Below are positions 25,948-34,349 of a stretch of DNA of 64,000 nt, one piece after another. The stretch spans positions 2,728,001 to 2,792,000 of the forward strand of contig NZ_CP116939.1 of assembly GCF_050219315.1 (NCBI RefSeq). Direction: 5' to 3'. The stretch comes from Megasphaera_A sueciensis. GTDB lineage: Bacteria > Bacillota > Negativicutes > Veillonellales > Megasphaeraceae. A program made the translations under genes and the position numbers. Position 1 is the stretch's first letter. Each line of letters opens with the position of its first letter. The notes under the pieces were generated by a model that was not told where the DNA came from, ran no database searches, and saw nothing but the letters and a program-made list of their open reading frames with translations.

Positions 25948-25982
25948 ATTTACTGTATAATGTTTATTGGGGAGGAATTATT

Positions 25983-27320
25983 ATGACAATGCAGGAAGCA
26001 ATGTATGCACAAAAATTAATGACAGCAGAACAGGCCTTGGAACTGATTCAAGACAATGATTATATTTTTAGTGCGCAGGCAGCCGGAGAACCAGCCGCTA
26101 TATTGGATAAAATGCAATATTTGAAAAAAACGGGAGTTAAAAATACTATGTTAAATACCTGTTTGCCGTTGAAAGATTATCCATGGCTTCACGATCAGGA
26201 AATGAAAGGTGTCATGGCACATAACGGTTGGTTTTTTTCTGGAGCTTGCAGACAATCTCAAAAAGAAAAATTAACAAGTGATATTCCGCAGAGTTCTACT
26301 TCGATTCTTCGCAAAACGATAGATCGCAGAGTGCAGTATGAAAAGCGCCGGCCCGTTGTTTTGGCAACCGTATCTCCTATGGATAGACACGGATATTTAT
26401 CTCTTTCCATCAGCGCTATTTATGAACGTGATCTTATTAACCAAGGTGCGATAGCCATTTTAGAAGTAAATCCGAATTTCCCCCGGACCTTTGGAGACAC
26501 ACAGGTTCACATTTCAGAAGTGGCAGCTGTCGTTGAATCTGATCGCGCTATTCCTATTGCTAAAATTTCACCCTATACAGAAGTGGATGCAATGATTGGT
26601 AAGCACATTGCATCATTAATTGAAGACGGCTCTACTATTCAGCTGGGAATCGGCAATATACCTAATGCTGTGGCACATGAACTGCGTACAAAAAAACATT
26701 TAGGAATTCACACTGAAATGTTTACAGAAACGATGGTCGATCTTATCGAGTGTGGTGCTGTTGATAATTCACAAAAAGGATTGCTGAATGGGTATTCTGT
26801 TTGTTCTTTTACAATGGGAACACAGAAGTTATATGATTATATTGACAATAATCCATCTATTCTTTTTAAATCTTGTACATTTACCAACGATCCCTATACA
26901 ATCGGTAAAAATAATAAATTTGTTTCTATCAATGCTACCCTGGAAGTTGATTTGACAGGGCAGTGTGCATCAGAAACAGTCGGAAATCTGCAATGGTCTG
27001 GAACCGGCGGACAGTCGGAAACGGTGCAGGGAGCGCAGATGTCAAATAAAGGGAAATCTATCATTGCCATGCATTCGACATACACGACAAAAGATGCAAA
27101 CGGACAGGAAATGCTTCATTCAAAAATAGTGCCGTTTTTGGCATCAGGGGCAGCCGTAACAACTTCACGAAATGATACGGATTATGTTGTTACGGAATAC
27201 GGTGTCGCATGGTTGCGCGGTCTTAATGTACGGGAAAGAGTAGAAGCTTTGGTTGAAATTGCACATCCTGATTTTCGAGATTGGCTTCGTCAAGAGGCAG
27301 AAAAATATATGATTTGGTAA
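25983..27320 (+). CDS. Acetyl-CoA hydrolase/transferase family CoA-transferase
   Basis: A cytoplasmic class I CoA-transferase of 445 residues, similar to butyryl-CoA:acetate or 4-hydroxybutyrate CoA-transferases. The catalytic Glu is most likely E245 in GIHTEMFTE; the oxyanion-hole and CoA loops appear as LGIGNIPNAV and GTGGQSETVQGA, and the C-terminal GVAWLRGLNVRERVEALV is conserved. It starts behind GGGGAGGA and ends before a strong terminator. With the MFS gene it forms a two-gene unit for uptake and activation of a short carboxylic acid. Acid identity cannot be read from the sequence. Confidence 0.88.
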   Translation: MTMQEAMYAQKLMTAEQALELIQDNDYIFSAQAAGEPAAILDKMQYLKKTGVKNTMLNTCLPLKDYPWLHDQEMKGVMAHNGWFFSGACRQSQKEKLTSDIPQSSTSILRKTIDRRVQYEKRRPVVLATVSPMDRHGYLSLSISAIYERDLINQGAIAILEVNPNFPRTFGDTQVHISEVAAVVESDRAIPIAKISPYTEVDAMIGKHIASLIEDGSTIQLGIGNIPNAVAHELRTKKHLGIHTEMFTETMVDLIECGAVDNSQKGLLNGYSVCSFTMGTQKLYDYIDNNPSILFKSCTFTNDPYTIGKNNKFVSINATLEVDLTGQCASETVGNLQWSGTGGQSETVQGAQMSNKGKSIIAMHSTYTTKDANGQEMLHSKIVPFLASGAAVTTSRNDTDYVVTEYGVAWLRGLNVRERVEALVEIAHPDFRDWLRQEAEKYMIW

Positions 27321-27385
27321 TCCATATACTAAAAATAGTGTTGGTTACAGAACTAGGATGCGCTGTATATAAAAACTAATATAAT

Positions 27386-27431
27386 AAAAACGCCGGCATT
27401 TCTTTCATAAAAGAAAAATGCCGGCATTTTA
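27386..27431. terminator. Bidirectional terminator between CoA-transferase and zinc-ribbon genes
   Basis: GCCGGCATTTCTTTC (from 27392) pairs with GAAAAATGCCGGC (to 27425), with A and T runs on the two sides. Confidence 0.88.
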
Positions 27432-27442
27432 CTTATTGTATA

Positions 27443-27658
27443 TTAATTTAGCGCTATATACGCAGCAAAAGAAACCATTGCAATGATTAAAACAATAAGA
27501 ATAGCAGATGTTCTTCCGTTTAAGGAATTCAATCCTTTTCCATCTTCACAATCGGGGAATGCATTTTTTAACAAACTTTCAACGTTGATTTTGTAACCGC
27601 AAAAAGGACATTCATCGTTGCTGGGGGGTAATTGCTTTTGGCATCTGGGACAGAGCAT
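27443..27658 (-). CDS. Zinc-ribbon protein with C-terminal membrane anchor
   Basis: Seventy-one residues: a zinc ribbon CPRC...CPFCGY at residues 3-21 (two CxxC knuckles), a hydrophilic linker and one transmembrane helix at the end (SAILIVLIIAMVSFAAYIAL), so the ribbon should face the cytoplasm from the membrane. Such tail-anchored ribbons are common in Firmicutes and have no assigned role. GGAGATGATAG precedes the ATG. The neighbour upstream on the same strand is a LysR regulator, separated by about 80 bases. Confidence 0.8.
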   Translation of the reverse strand: MLCPRCQKQLPPSNDECPFCGYKINVESLLKNAFPDCEDGKGLNSLNGRTSAILIVLIIAMVSFAAYIALN

Positions 27659-27740
27659 TCTATCATCTCCGTAATAAATTTATCCAACGAATAATCGTTA
27701 TTATTTGTTGGATAAATTATAAAGTACAAGTTAGTATCTG

Positions 27741-28634
27741 TCAATAGAAATCATCAATTTGTCCTAAATCATGACAGGCAGCAATAATCTTTTGCAGCTG
27801 GGGAGTTATATATTTATCTTTGTGGTAAGCAATGCGAAAAGTTCGCTGAAAAGTTAAGCCATCTATGGAAAACAGCGATAATTTTTTTTGTTTTACTTCT
27901 TCCCATACGGCACGGCGGGAAATAACACTGATGCCTAAATTGGCGGCGACTGCTTTTTTTAGACTTTCGGCATTGTTATATACACCGGCAATTTTATAAG
28001 TAATGTGGTTTGCGTTCATGACACGTTCGAAAAGATCACGTGTTCCGCTGCCTGCTTCCCGGATAAAAAAATTTTGTTGCTGCAGATCGGATAGGGATAT
28101 CGATTTTTTCTTAGCAAGAAGATTTTCATACGAACAGATAAAACTCAAGTCATCCACCATAAAAGGAATGACTGTAATATAATCTGACTGAATAGCACCT
28201 TCTACCAATGCTAAATCTATTGTATCGGCAAATAACATGGATTCCAGCTCTGTTGTGTTATGGATTTCAGAAAAAATAGAAAATTCAGGATGTCTTTTTT
28301 TTGTATATTGCAGCAGTTCAACAAGAAAAGATTCTCCGATTGTAATACTAGCCCCTATGCGAGGCATACTTTTATTGCCGAAATCCTTCATGGCAGATTC
28401 AATTTGCATATCAAGACGAACCATGGCAGTGGCATAGGAGCGGAGACATTCTCCAGCAGAAGTTATAATAAGACGGTGTCCCAAACGTTCAAATAGATGT
28501 ACGTTGTAATGTTCTTCTAATTCTCGTATAGCCTGACTGACAGAAGGCTGAGACATGTGAAGCCTGTTAGCTGCTTTTGTCATGTTTGATTCTTCACACA
28601 CGCAGATAAAAATATGTAAATGACGCAGCGTCAT
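27741..28634 (-). CDS. LysR-family transcriptional regulator, YeiE-like
   Basis: A 297-residue LysR regulator: winged helix-turn-helix at residues 1-60 (SNMTKAANRLHMSQPSVSQAIRELEE) followed by a substrate-binding effector domain. AAAGGAG lies before the ATG. It is divergent from a YeiH-family membrane protein, the same pairing as yeiE/yeiH in enterobacteria, so it probably controls that gene from the palindrome between them. The effector is unknown; sulfur compounds are a guess from the family pairing. Confidence 0.88.
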   Translation of the reverse strand: MTLRHLHIFICVCEESNMTKAANRLHMSQPSVSQAIRELEEHYNVHLFERLGHRLIITSAGECLRSYATAMVRLDMQIESAMKDFGNKSMPRIGASITIGESFLVELLQYTKKRHPEFSIFSEIHNTTELESMLFADTIDLALVEGAIQSDYITVIPFMVDDLSFICSYENLLAKKKSISLSDLQQQNFFIREAGSGTRDLFERVMNANHITYKIAGVYNNAESLKKAVAANLGISVISRRAVWEEVKQKKLSLFSIDGLTFQRTFRIAYHKDKYITPQLQKIIAACHDLGQIDDFY

Positions 28635-28652
28635 AATAATATCTCCTTTTAT

Positions 28653-28668
28653 ATAGGTATATACCTAT
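28653..28668. promoter_or_regulatory. Palindromic operator between LysR and YeiH genes
   Basis: ATAGGTATATACCTAT is a perfect 16-bp palindrome about 20 bases before the LysR start codon and upstream of the yeiH-like gene; its size and place suit a LysR dimer. Confidence 0.6.
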
Positions 28669-28781
28669 CAAGTTAATTAAATAATACTATTTTACATATA
28701 TAATTACAAGTGATACACTACAAACTGATAAAAAATCAGGCAGGAATTAGCCTGAAAATATGTTTAAATGAGGTGGTTTTA

Positions 28782-29765
28782 TTGCAAAAAGAAAATGTGA
28801 ACGGTGTTTTGTTATCAGCGGGGCTAGCGTTGCCTGCTTATTTTTTAGGAATATGTTTTCCTATTATAGGAGGCCCCGTATTTGGTATTTTATTAGGAAT
28901 TGTATTGGCAGGAATTACACGTCCCGCATCATTTGAACCGGGTATTCGTTTTACGGGAAAGAAAATTCTTCAGTACTCCATTATTCTATTAGGATTTGAA
29001 ATGAATCTCTTCAATGTAATTGCAATTGGCGGGACATCGTTTTCTGTTATGATTTTTACGTTATTGACTTCTTTTGTTGTTGCTTATGGAATGGGAAGAG
29101 TATTACACTTGGATTTTGGTACGACTATTCTTATTGGTGCAGGGACGGGTATATGCGGCGGTTCGGCCATTGCGGCAGTGGCACCGGTTATCGGAGCCAA
29201 AGATAAAGATATTATTTTTTCGATTTCCACGATTTTTTTATTTAATATTATTGCTGTATTTTTATTTCCTTTTTTAGGGCATGTAATGGGAATGAGCGAT
29301 ATGGGATTCGGCATGTGGGCTGGTACAGCAATTAACGATACTTCCAGTGTTGTTGCAGCGGGATACTCTTATAGTGCTGATGCAGGAAACTATGCCACGA
29401 TTGTTAAGCTTACTCGGGCTTTGATGATTGTTCCTGTGTGTGTTATTATGGCAGTTTTTATGGCACACCGCAAGAAGAATCAAAATGGCCAATTTGAAAT
29501 CAAAAAAATTTTCCCGTGGTTTATTTTATGGTTTGTTGCAGCTTCTATTATAAACACGACAGGAATACTTCCGACGTCATGGTCGCATGTATTAGGCAAT
29601 GCAGGAAAATTTTTTATTATCGTAGCGATGGTTGCCATCGGTCTCAATACAAATTTAAAAAGTTTGGTAAGAAATGGAATACGGCCTATTGTATTAGGCT
29701 TGACAACTTGGTTCTGTGTGGCCGTGATGTCCTTGATTATGCAGCATTTTTGGGGAATTATGTGA
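28782..29765 (+). CDS. YeiH/YadS-type putative sulfate exporter family membrane protein
   Basis: A 327-residue membrane protein of the UPF0324 (YeiH) family with about ten transmembrane segments. Conserved stretches include GPVFGILLGI, ILLGFEMNLFNV, GAGTGICGGSAIAA, WAGTAINDTSSVVAAG and GLNTNLKSL. The start is taken as TTG 28782, which has GAGGTGG 5 bases upstream; an earlier in-frame GTG at 28710 lacks a ribosome binding site. Members are annotated as sulfate exporters, but direct evidence is thin. The adjacent divergent LysR gene is its probable regulator. Confidence 0.85.
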   Translation: MQKENVNGVLLSAGLALPAYFLGICFPIIGGPVFGILLGIVLAGITRPASFEPGIRFTGKKILQYSIILLGFEMNLFNVIAIGGTSFSVMIFTLLTSFVVAYGMGRVLHLDFGTTILIGAGTGICGGSAIAAVAPVIGAKDKDIIFSISTIFLFNIIAVFLFPFLGHVMGMSDMGFGMWAGTAINDTSSVVAAGYSYSADAGNYATIVKLTRALMIVPVCVIMAVFMAHRKKNQNGQFEIKKIFPWFILWFVAASIINTTGILPTSWSHVLGNAGKFFIIVAMVAIGLNTNLKSLVRNGIRPIVLGLTTWFCVAVMSLIMQHFWGIM

Positions 29766-29865
29766 TAAAAAGAATGTACGTTTATTACCGCATCATGTAC
29801 CCTTGACGTGAAATAGTATAATGAAAATATAACGACGAATATAGTATTTGCTGGGAGGGATCATA

Positions 29866-30486
29866 ATGAAGGTTTTGCTTATCAATGGCAGTCCGCATCG
29901 AGTAGGGTGTACGTATACCGCTTTGCGGGAAGTAGAAAAAACGCTGCATAAACGCGGTGTTGAGACGGAAATATTTTGGATTGGGGTACAGCCCGTTCAA
30001 GGCTGTATTGCTTGCCGAAAATGTTTTTCACTGGGAAAGTGTGTATTTGATGATGCTGTTAATACAATTGCGGAGAGGGCTGATGGAATAGACGGTCTTG
30101 TGGTTGGATCCCCCGTATATTACGCCGGGGCCAGCGGACAAATCACGGCCTTGATGGATAGACTTATGTTTTCAGCATCTCACCGGTTTGCTAAAAAACC
30201 GGCGGCAGCTGTCGTTTCATGTCGTCGTGGCGGGGCGAGTGCCGCATATGACCAACTCAATAAATATTTTGGTATGAATAATATGCCTATTGTACCCTCG
30301 CAATATTGGAATCAAATTCATGGGAACACAGCAGAAGAAGCTCGGAAAGATTTGGAAGGATTGCAGACTATGCGTACCCTTGGGGAAAACATGGCGTGGC
30401 TCTTGAAGTGTATAGAGACAGGGCGCAATGCAGGAATTGATGAACCGTATTATGAAAAATGGCAGCCGACAAATTTTATTCGCTGA
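29866..30486 (+). CDS. Flavodoxin-family NAD(P)H-dependent oxidoreductase
   Basis: A 206-residue iron-sulfur flavoprotein-like reductase. The FMN-binding loop NGSPHRVGCTYTAL is at the N-terminus; CIACRKCFSLGKC near residue 46 is the cysteine motif of the iron-sulfur flavoprotein group, and VVGSPVYYAGASGQ is the second flavin loop. GGGAGGGATC precedes the ATG. It acts in the cytoplasm in low-potential electron transfer. It stands alone, closed by a terminator. Confidence 0.88.
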   Translation: MKVLLINGSPHRVGCTYTALREVEKTLHKRGVETEIFWIGVQPVQGCIACRKCFSLGKCVFDDAVNTIAERADGIDGLVVGSPVYYAGASGQITALMDRLMFSASHRFAKKPAAAVVSCRRGGASAAYDQLNKYFGMNNMPIVPSQYWNQIHGNTAEEARKDLEGLQTMRTLGENMAWLLKCIETGRNAGIDEPYYEKWQPTNFIR

Positions 30487-30512
30487 TTATTGATTCCATA
30501 GGATGCATAAAA

Positions 30513-30559
30513 AGGGATGCCTGGTCAGATTTTACTATTATGACCAGACATTCTTTTTT
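30513..30559 (+). terminator. Rho-independent terminator after the flavodoxin-like gene
   Basis: GATGCCTGGTCA pairs with TGACCAGACATT apart from one C-A mismatch, then a T run. Confidence 0.85.
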
Positions 30560-30681
30560 ATGTTTTTACTATATAGAACTTTGTAGTGAGTATCTCGACA
30601 GAAAAAATTATAGGCCTTATAATGTCATATAGAGCGTATAGACCGTCATAGGATGACGGCGTATGTATGGGAGGATTTGCT

Positions 30682-31284
30682 ATGGGATTTATGGAAAAAT
30701 TTTTTGGTGCAGATATGACAAAAACAAGAACGGAGCAGATTTATGATGATGCATATACGTTATTTAATTCGGAGAAATTGCAAAATGAATGCCTTTCTAA
30801 AAATTTAAAAGAAAAAGTCCTTGCCGGAACCGATTGTGATATGCTTCCGGGGGCCAGCGGTAATTTTGGACATTGTGCAGCAAATCCTATTCCTTGCAAT
30901 GGTCCTATAGGAGAGTTGACATATTTATCTAAATTGCGTATGAAAACAACGGGAGCAAAAGTTTTTTTTCATAAGATCGATAGTATTAACGGAACGATTG
31001 ATAAGTTTGAAATTATTAATGCGACGGGAAAGTTTATTGATTATCTCTACTTGGATATGTATCATCCCCGTAAATCTTTATTGTGTCCGATCCAGTATAT
31101 GATGGAAGGAGAAGCGGTATTTCCCAGAGGGATTCTTACCGAATGTCCGGATTTTCCAAAAAATTTATATAAACATATTAAGAGAGAAGCGGAACATATT
31201 TTGAAAGTCAGTGTAGCCGATCCTGAAGCAAAAGCCATTGATACCGCTCGTGTGCAGGCAGCACTGCGGGAATTACGAAAGTAG
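30682..31284 (+). CDS. Conserved-looking cytoplasmic protein of unknown function
   Basis: Two hundred residues without signal peptide or membrane segments. Notable stretches are GASGNFGHCAANPIPCNGPI and DMYHPRKSLLCPIQYMM; several cysteines are present but not in a clear metal motif. A short N-terminal helix MGFMEKFFGADMTKTRTE precedes the domain. GGGAGG lies 10 bases before the ATG at 30682. I do not recognise the family. It ends 48 bases before the MATE exporter and may be in one operon with it. Confidence 0.7.
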   Translation: MGFMEKFFGADMTKTRTEQIYDDAYTLFNSEKLQNECLSKNLKEKVLAGTDCDMLPGASGNFGHCAANPIPCNGPIGELTYLSKLRMKTTGAKVFFHKIDSINGTIDKFEIINATGKFIDYLYLDMYHPRKSLLCPIQYMMEGEAVFPRGILTECPDFPKNLYKHIKREAEHILKVSVADPEAKAIDTARVQAALRELRK

Positions 31285-31332
31285 TTACGTTGTGATTTAT
31301 ATTATTTTAGATAGAAAGACATAGGGACATAT

Positions 31333-32694
31333 ATGGAAAGTGCTGCTTTTTTGGGGGAGGAAAGGATTGCCCCTTTGTTATGGAGATTTTCGATACCGGC
31401 TATTGCAGGTATGGTAGTAACAGCCTTATACAATGTAGTGGACAGCATTTTTGTGGGACAGGGAGTTGGTGAAATTGCTTTAACGGCGGTCACTATTGCT
31501 TTCCCGGTAATGACGTTTCTCATGGCGGTGGGTATGCTTGTCGGTGTGGGTGCAGGGACGATGGTGTCCTTGCGTCTTGGAGAACAGAAACGTGATGAAG
31601 CGGAAATGATATTAGGAAATGCGCTGACACTCATTGCCATTTTATTAGTTTTTACAACAGGCGTGTTTTTATATTTTTTGGATTTTATTTTAGTTGACTT
31701 TTTAGGCGTTACACCCGATGTTTTACCCTATGCGAAAGATTTTATTTCTATTATTCTTCTGGGCAGCGTATTCATGCACATTGGATTTGGACTCAATAAT
31801 ATTATTCGAGCACAAGGGGATCCTCATACAGCCCTTAAGACACAGCTTATTGCAGCTGTTGTTAATATTATACTGAATTATTTGTTTGTATTTGTTATTT
31901 ACTGGGGCGTAAAAGGCGCAGCTTTGGCAACTATCTTAGCACAAGCAACCGCGGCGGTATGGGTTGTATATTATTTTACATACGGACCCGGTATACTGCG
32001 ATTTCGCTGGCATTGTTTGATTCTTCGTAAAGGAATTGTAAAGGATATTTTTCGTATTGGCATAGCGCCCTTTTTAATGCAGGTTGTGGCGAGCGCCGTT
32101 ATGATTGTTTTAAATGTGCGTATTCAACTATTTGGCGGTACTACCGGCGTTGCCGCGTATGGAGTTATCAATCGGGTACAGATGCTTCTTCTGATGCCTA
32201 TTGTGGGAATTAGTCAAGGAGCACAACCTATTATCGGCTACAATTACGGAGCCCGTAAGTATAAACGAGTACTGCAAACTCTTAAAATGGCAATCACGGC
32301 AGCCGTACTTGTGGGCATCATGGGATTTTTTTTCGCTGAATTTTTTCCTCAAAACATTATTCGCGTGTTTAATAATTCGGCGCTGCTTGCTTCTATGGGT
32401 GTCCCGGGAATGCGTATTTTTCTATTCATGTCGCCTATTGTAGGATTCCAGATTATTTCAGCCAATTATTTTCAAGCGACAGGAAAACCTATCTATTCTA
32501 TTATTTTTAGTATGCTGCGTCAGCTTATTGTATTTATTCCTTTGATTTATATATTGTCAAATTATTGGGGCCTTTTAGGGGTATGGCTGGCAAGTCCTCT
32601 GTCGGATTTAGCATCAGCTATAGTGACAGGAATTTGTTTGCGGCAAGATGTTAAACGGGAAAAATTACGGATGATTTCTGAACAAGGTGCGTAA
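31333..32694 (+). CDS. MATE-family efflux transporter
   Basis: A 453-residue multidrug and toxin extrusion exporter with twelve predicted membrane segments in two homologous halves. The opening RIAPLLWRFSIPAIAGMVV and VVDSIFVGQGVGE, and the second-half GISQGAQPIIGYNYGARKY, are typical of the DinF/NorM-like branch. It couples drug or metabolite export to Na+ or H+. The ribosome binding site (AGGGA) is weak. It follows the unknown gene at 30682 and ends before a perfect terminator. Confidence 0.9.
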   Translation: MESAAFLGEERIAPLLWRFSIPAIAGMVVTALYNVVDSIFVGQGVGEIALTAVTIAFPVMTFLMAVGMLVGVGAGTMVSLRLGEQKRDEAEMILGNALTLIAILLVFTTGVFLYFLDFILVDFLGVTPDVLPYAKDFISIILLGSVFMHIGFGLNNIIRAQGDPHTALKTQLIAAVVNIILNYLFVFVIYWGVKGAALATILAQATAAVWVVYYFTYGPGILRFRWHCLILRKGIVKDIFRIGIAPFLMQVVASAVMIVLNVRIQLFGGTTGVAAYGVINRVQMLLLMPIVGISQGAQPIIGYNYGARKYKRVLQTLKMAITAAVLVGIMGFFFAEFFPQNIIRVFNNSALLASMGVPGMRIFLFMSPIVGFQIISANYFQATGKPIYSIIFSMLRQLIVFIPLIYILSNYWGLLGVWLASPLSDLASAIVTGICLRQDVKREKLRMISEQGA

Positions 32695-32724
32695 ATATAT
32701 AGGGTGTTAGAGTAGGAAAGTATA

Positions 32725-32769
32725 AAAACAGCAGTCTGTCATATGATTATATGACAGACTGCTGTTTTT
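32725..32769. terminator. Strong bidirectional terminator after the MATE gene
   Basis: A perfect 20-bp stem (32725-32744 with 32749-32768) with a GATT loop and flanking A and T runs. Confidence 0.93.
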
Positions 32770-32951
32770 GATTTTTGGATTTTGAACTAAGAAAATATAA
32801 TAAATTATAGTATACAAAACAATCATAATGATTTTATGTTATGAAATAAAGAAGTAATTGAATTTTTATTGCATAATAAGCAAGAAGTATGTTGTTTTTT
32901 TGATTGAAATATTATATAAATTGCAATATAATTTTATTTAAAGAAATAATT

Positions 32952-32969
32952 ATTTCATATAGTGAAAAT
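32952..32969 (+). promoter_or_regulatory. Putative IclR operator before the MFS gene of the galactarate cluster
   Basis: ATTTCATATAGTGAAAAT, an imperfect dyad, lies about 110 bases before the start codon and matches sites before three other units of the cluster. The rest of 32770-33079 is very AT-rich and shows no gene. Confidence 0.6.
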
Positions 32970-33079
32970 AAAAGAAAAAGGAGTTGGAAAATTAGTAATA
33001 TGATTTAGGAAAATATAAAATTGTACTAGAAATTTAGCATTACTTTAATTATAATTCGATTATTTGAGGAGTTGAAATT

Positions 33080-34333
33080 ATGTTTAAAAAATTTAGAAAT
33101 TTTATTTTATTTATGTTGTTTATTGCTAGCTTTATTAATTATATTGATAGAGCTGCATTATCGATTGTTGCACCTTATGTTTCTAAAGAATTCAATTTAA
33201 CTGCAGCAGATATGGGGTTAATTTTTAGTAGTTTTTTTATTGGATATGCTTTGTTTAATTTTGTGGGAGGATATTTGTCTGATGTACTGGGACCTAAAAA
33301 AACTTTTGGCATTTCTATGTCGTTTTGGTCATTATTTGGAGGGTTAACTGCGGGTACATTTAACTTTACATCATTATATGTAGTCCGAGTATTATTTGGA
33401 TTAGGAGAAGGTCCAATAGGATCATCGAATAATAAGGCAATTAACAATTGGTTTCCTGCTTCAGAAAGAGCTCGTGCAGTAGGAATATCAACTGGAGGTA
33501 TGTCTTTGGGGGCAGCTTTAACTGGACCCATTATTGGTTTTTTGGCATTAAAATTTGGCTGGAGGATTCCTTTTATTATAATTATGCTTTTAGGTTTTGC
33601 ATGGACAGCAATTTGGTTAAAATATGCAGCCGATTCTCCTGAAAAAAGCAAATTTGTGTCAGAGACAGAAAAAAAAGAGATCATTTCTGGACAGATAACA
33701 GAGTCTACTGTATCGAATACTGTTTCATTAAAATATTTTTTAAAACAACCGACTATTTTAGCTACGGCAATGGGATTTTTTGCGAGTAATTATATTTTGT
33801 ATTTTTTTCTAACATGGTTTCCTTCTTATTTAGTAATGGAACAAGGTTTAAGTGTTAAGAATATGGCGATTGTTTCTGCTATTCCTTGGTTAGTAGGATT
33901 TTTTGGCCAAGTTGGAGGTGGTTTTATTTCTGATTTTGTTTACAAAAAAACCGGTAGACTAATGTTTTCTAGAAAACTAGTTATTGTAGTTTGCCTGTTT
34001 GGAGCGGCATTAGGTGTATGCACGAGTACATTGGCTAACTCTGTTACTATTGCTGTTTGGCTAATGTCTTTGACTATTTTTTGTCAATATTTGACAACAT
34101 CTAACTATTGGGCCATTATTCAAGATGCTGTGCAAGGGAAGAATGTAGGCGGTGTTGGTGGTTTTGTTCATTGCATTTCAAATTTGGCGGGTATCATAGG
34201 GCCTGCGGCTACTGGGTTTATTGTTGAATTTAGCGGTAATTTCAATGCAGCCTTTTTGTTAGCAGGTATATTGGCGGTAGTTGCCGGATTAGCAGTGGCT
34301 TTTGGAGTAAAGCCCATTAAAGATATTGCATAA
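33080..34333 (+). CDS. MFS transporter of the anion:cation symporter family (glucarate/galactarate-type)
   Basis: A 417-residue 12-segment carrier of the ACS family (GudP/GarP/ExuT). Typical segments are NYIDRAALSIVAPYVSKEF, FVGGYLSDVLGPKKTF and RVLFGLGEGPIGSSNNKAI, which closely follow the hexarate transporters. It should import galactarate or glucarate with protons for the enzymes downstream. TTGAGGAG precedes the ATG. Its codons are clearly more A/T-rich than those of garD, suggesting separate acquisition. It is followed after 16 bases by the amidohydrolase gene. Confidence 0.88.
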   Translation: MFKKFRNFILFMLFIASFINYIDRAALSIVAPYVSKEFNLTAADMGLIFSSFFIGYALFNFVGGYLSDVLGPKKTFGISMSFWSLFGGLTAGTFNFTSLYVVRVLFGLGEGPIGSSNNKAINNWFPASERARAVGISTGGMSLGAALTGPIIGFLALKFGWRIPFIIIMLLGFAWTAIWLKYAADSPEKSKFVSETEKKEIISGQITESTVSNTVSLKYFLKQPTILATAMGFFASNYILYFFLTWFPSYLVMEQGLSVKNMAIVSAIPWLVGFFGQVGGGFISDFVYKKTGRLMFSRKLVIVVCLFGAALGVCTSTLANSVTIAVWLMSLTIFCQYLTTSNYWAIIQDAVQGKNVGGVGGFVHCISNLAGIIGPAATGFIVEFSGNFNAAFLLAGILAVVAGLAVAFGVKPIKDIA

Positions 34334-34349
34334 TGGAGGCTGGGTTATT

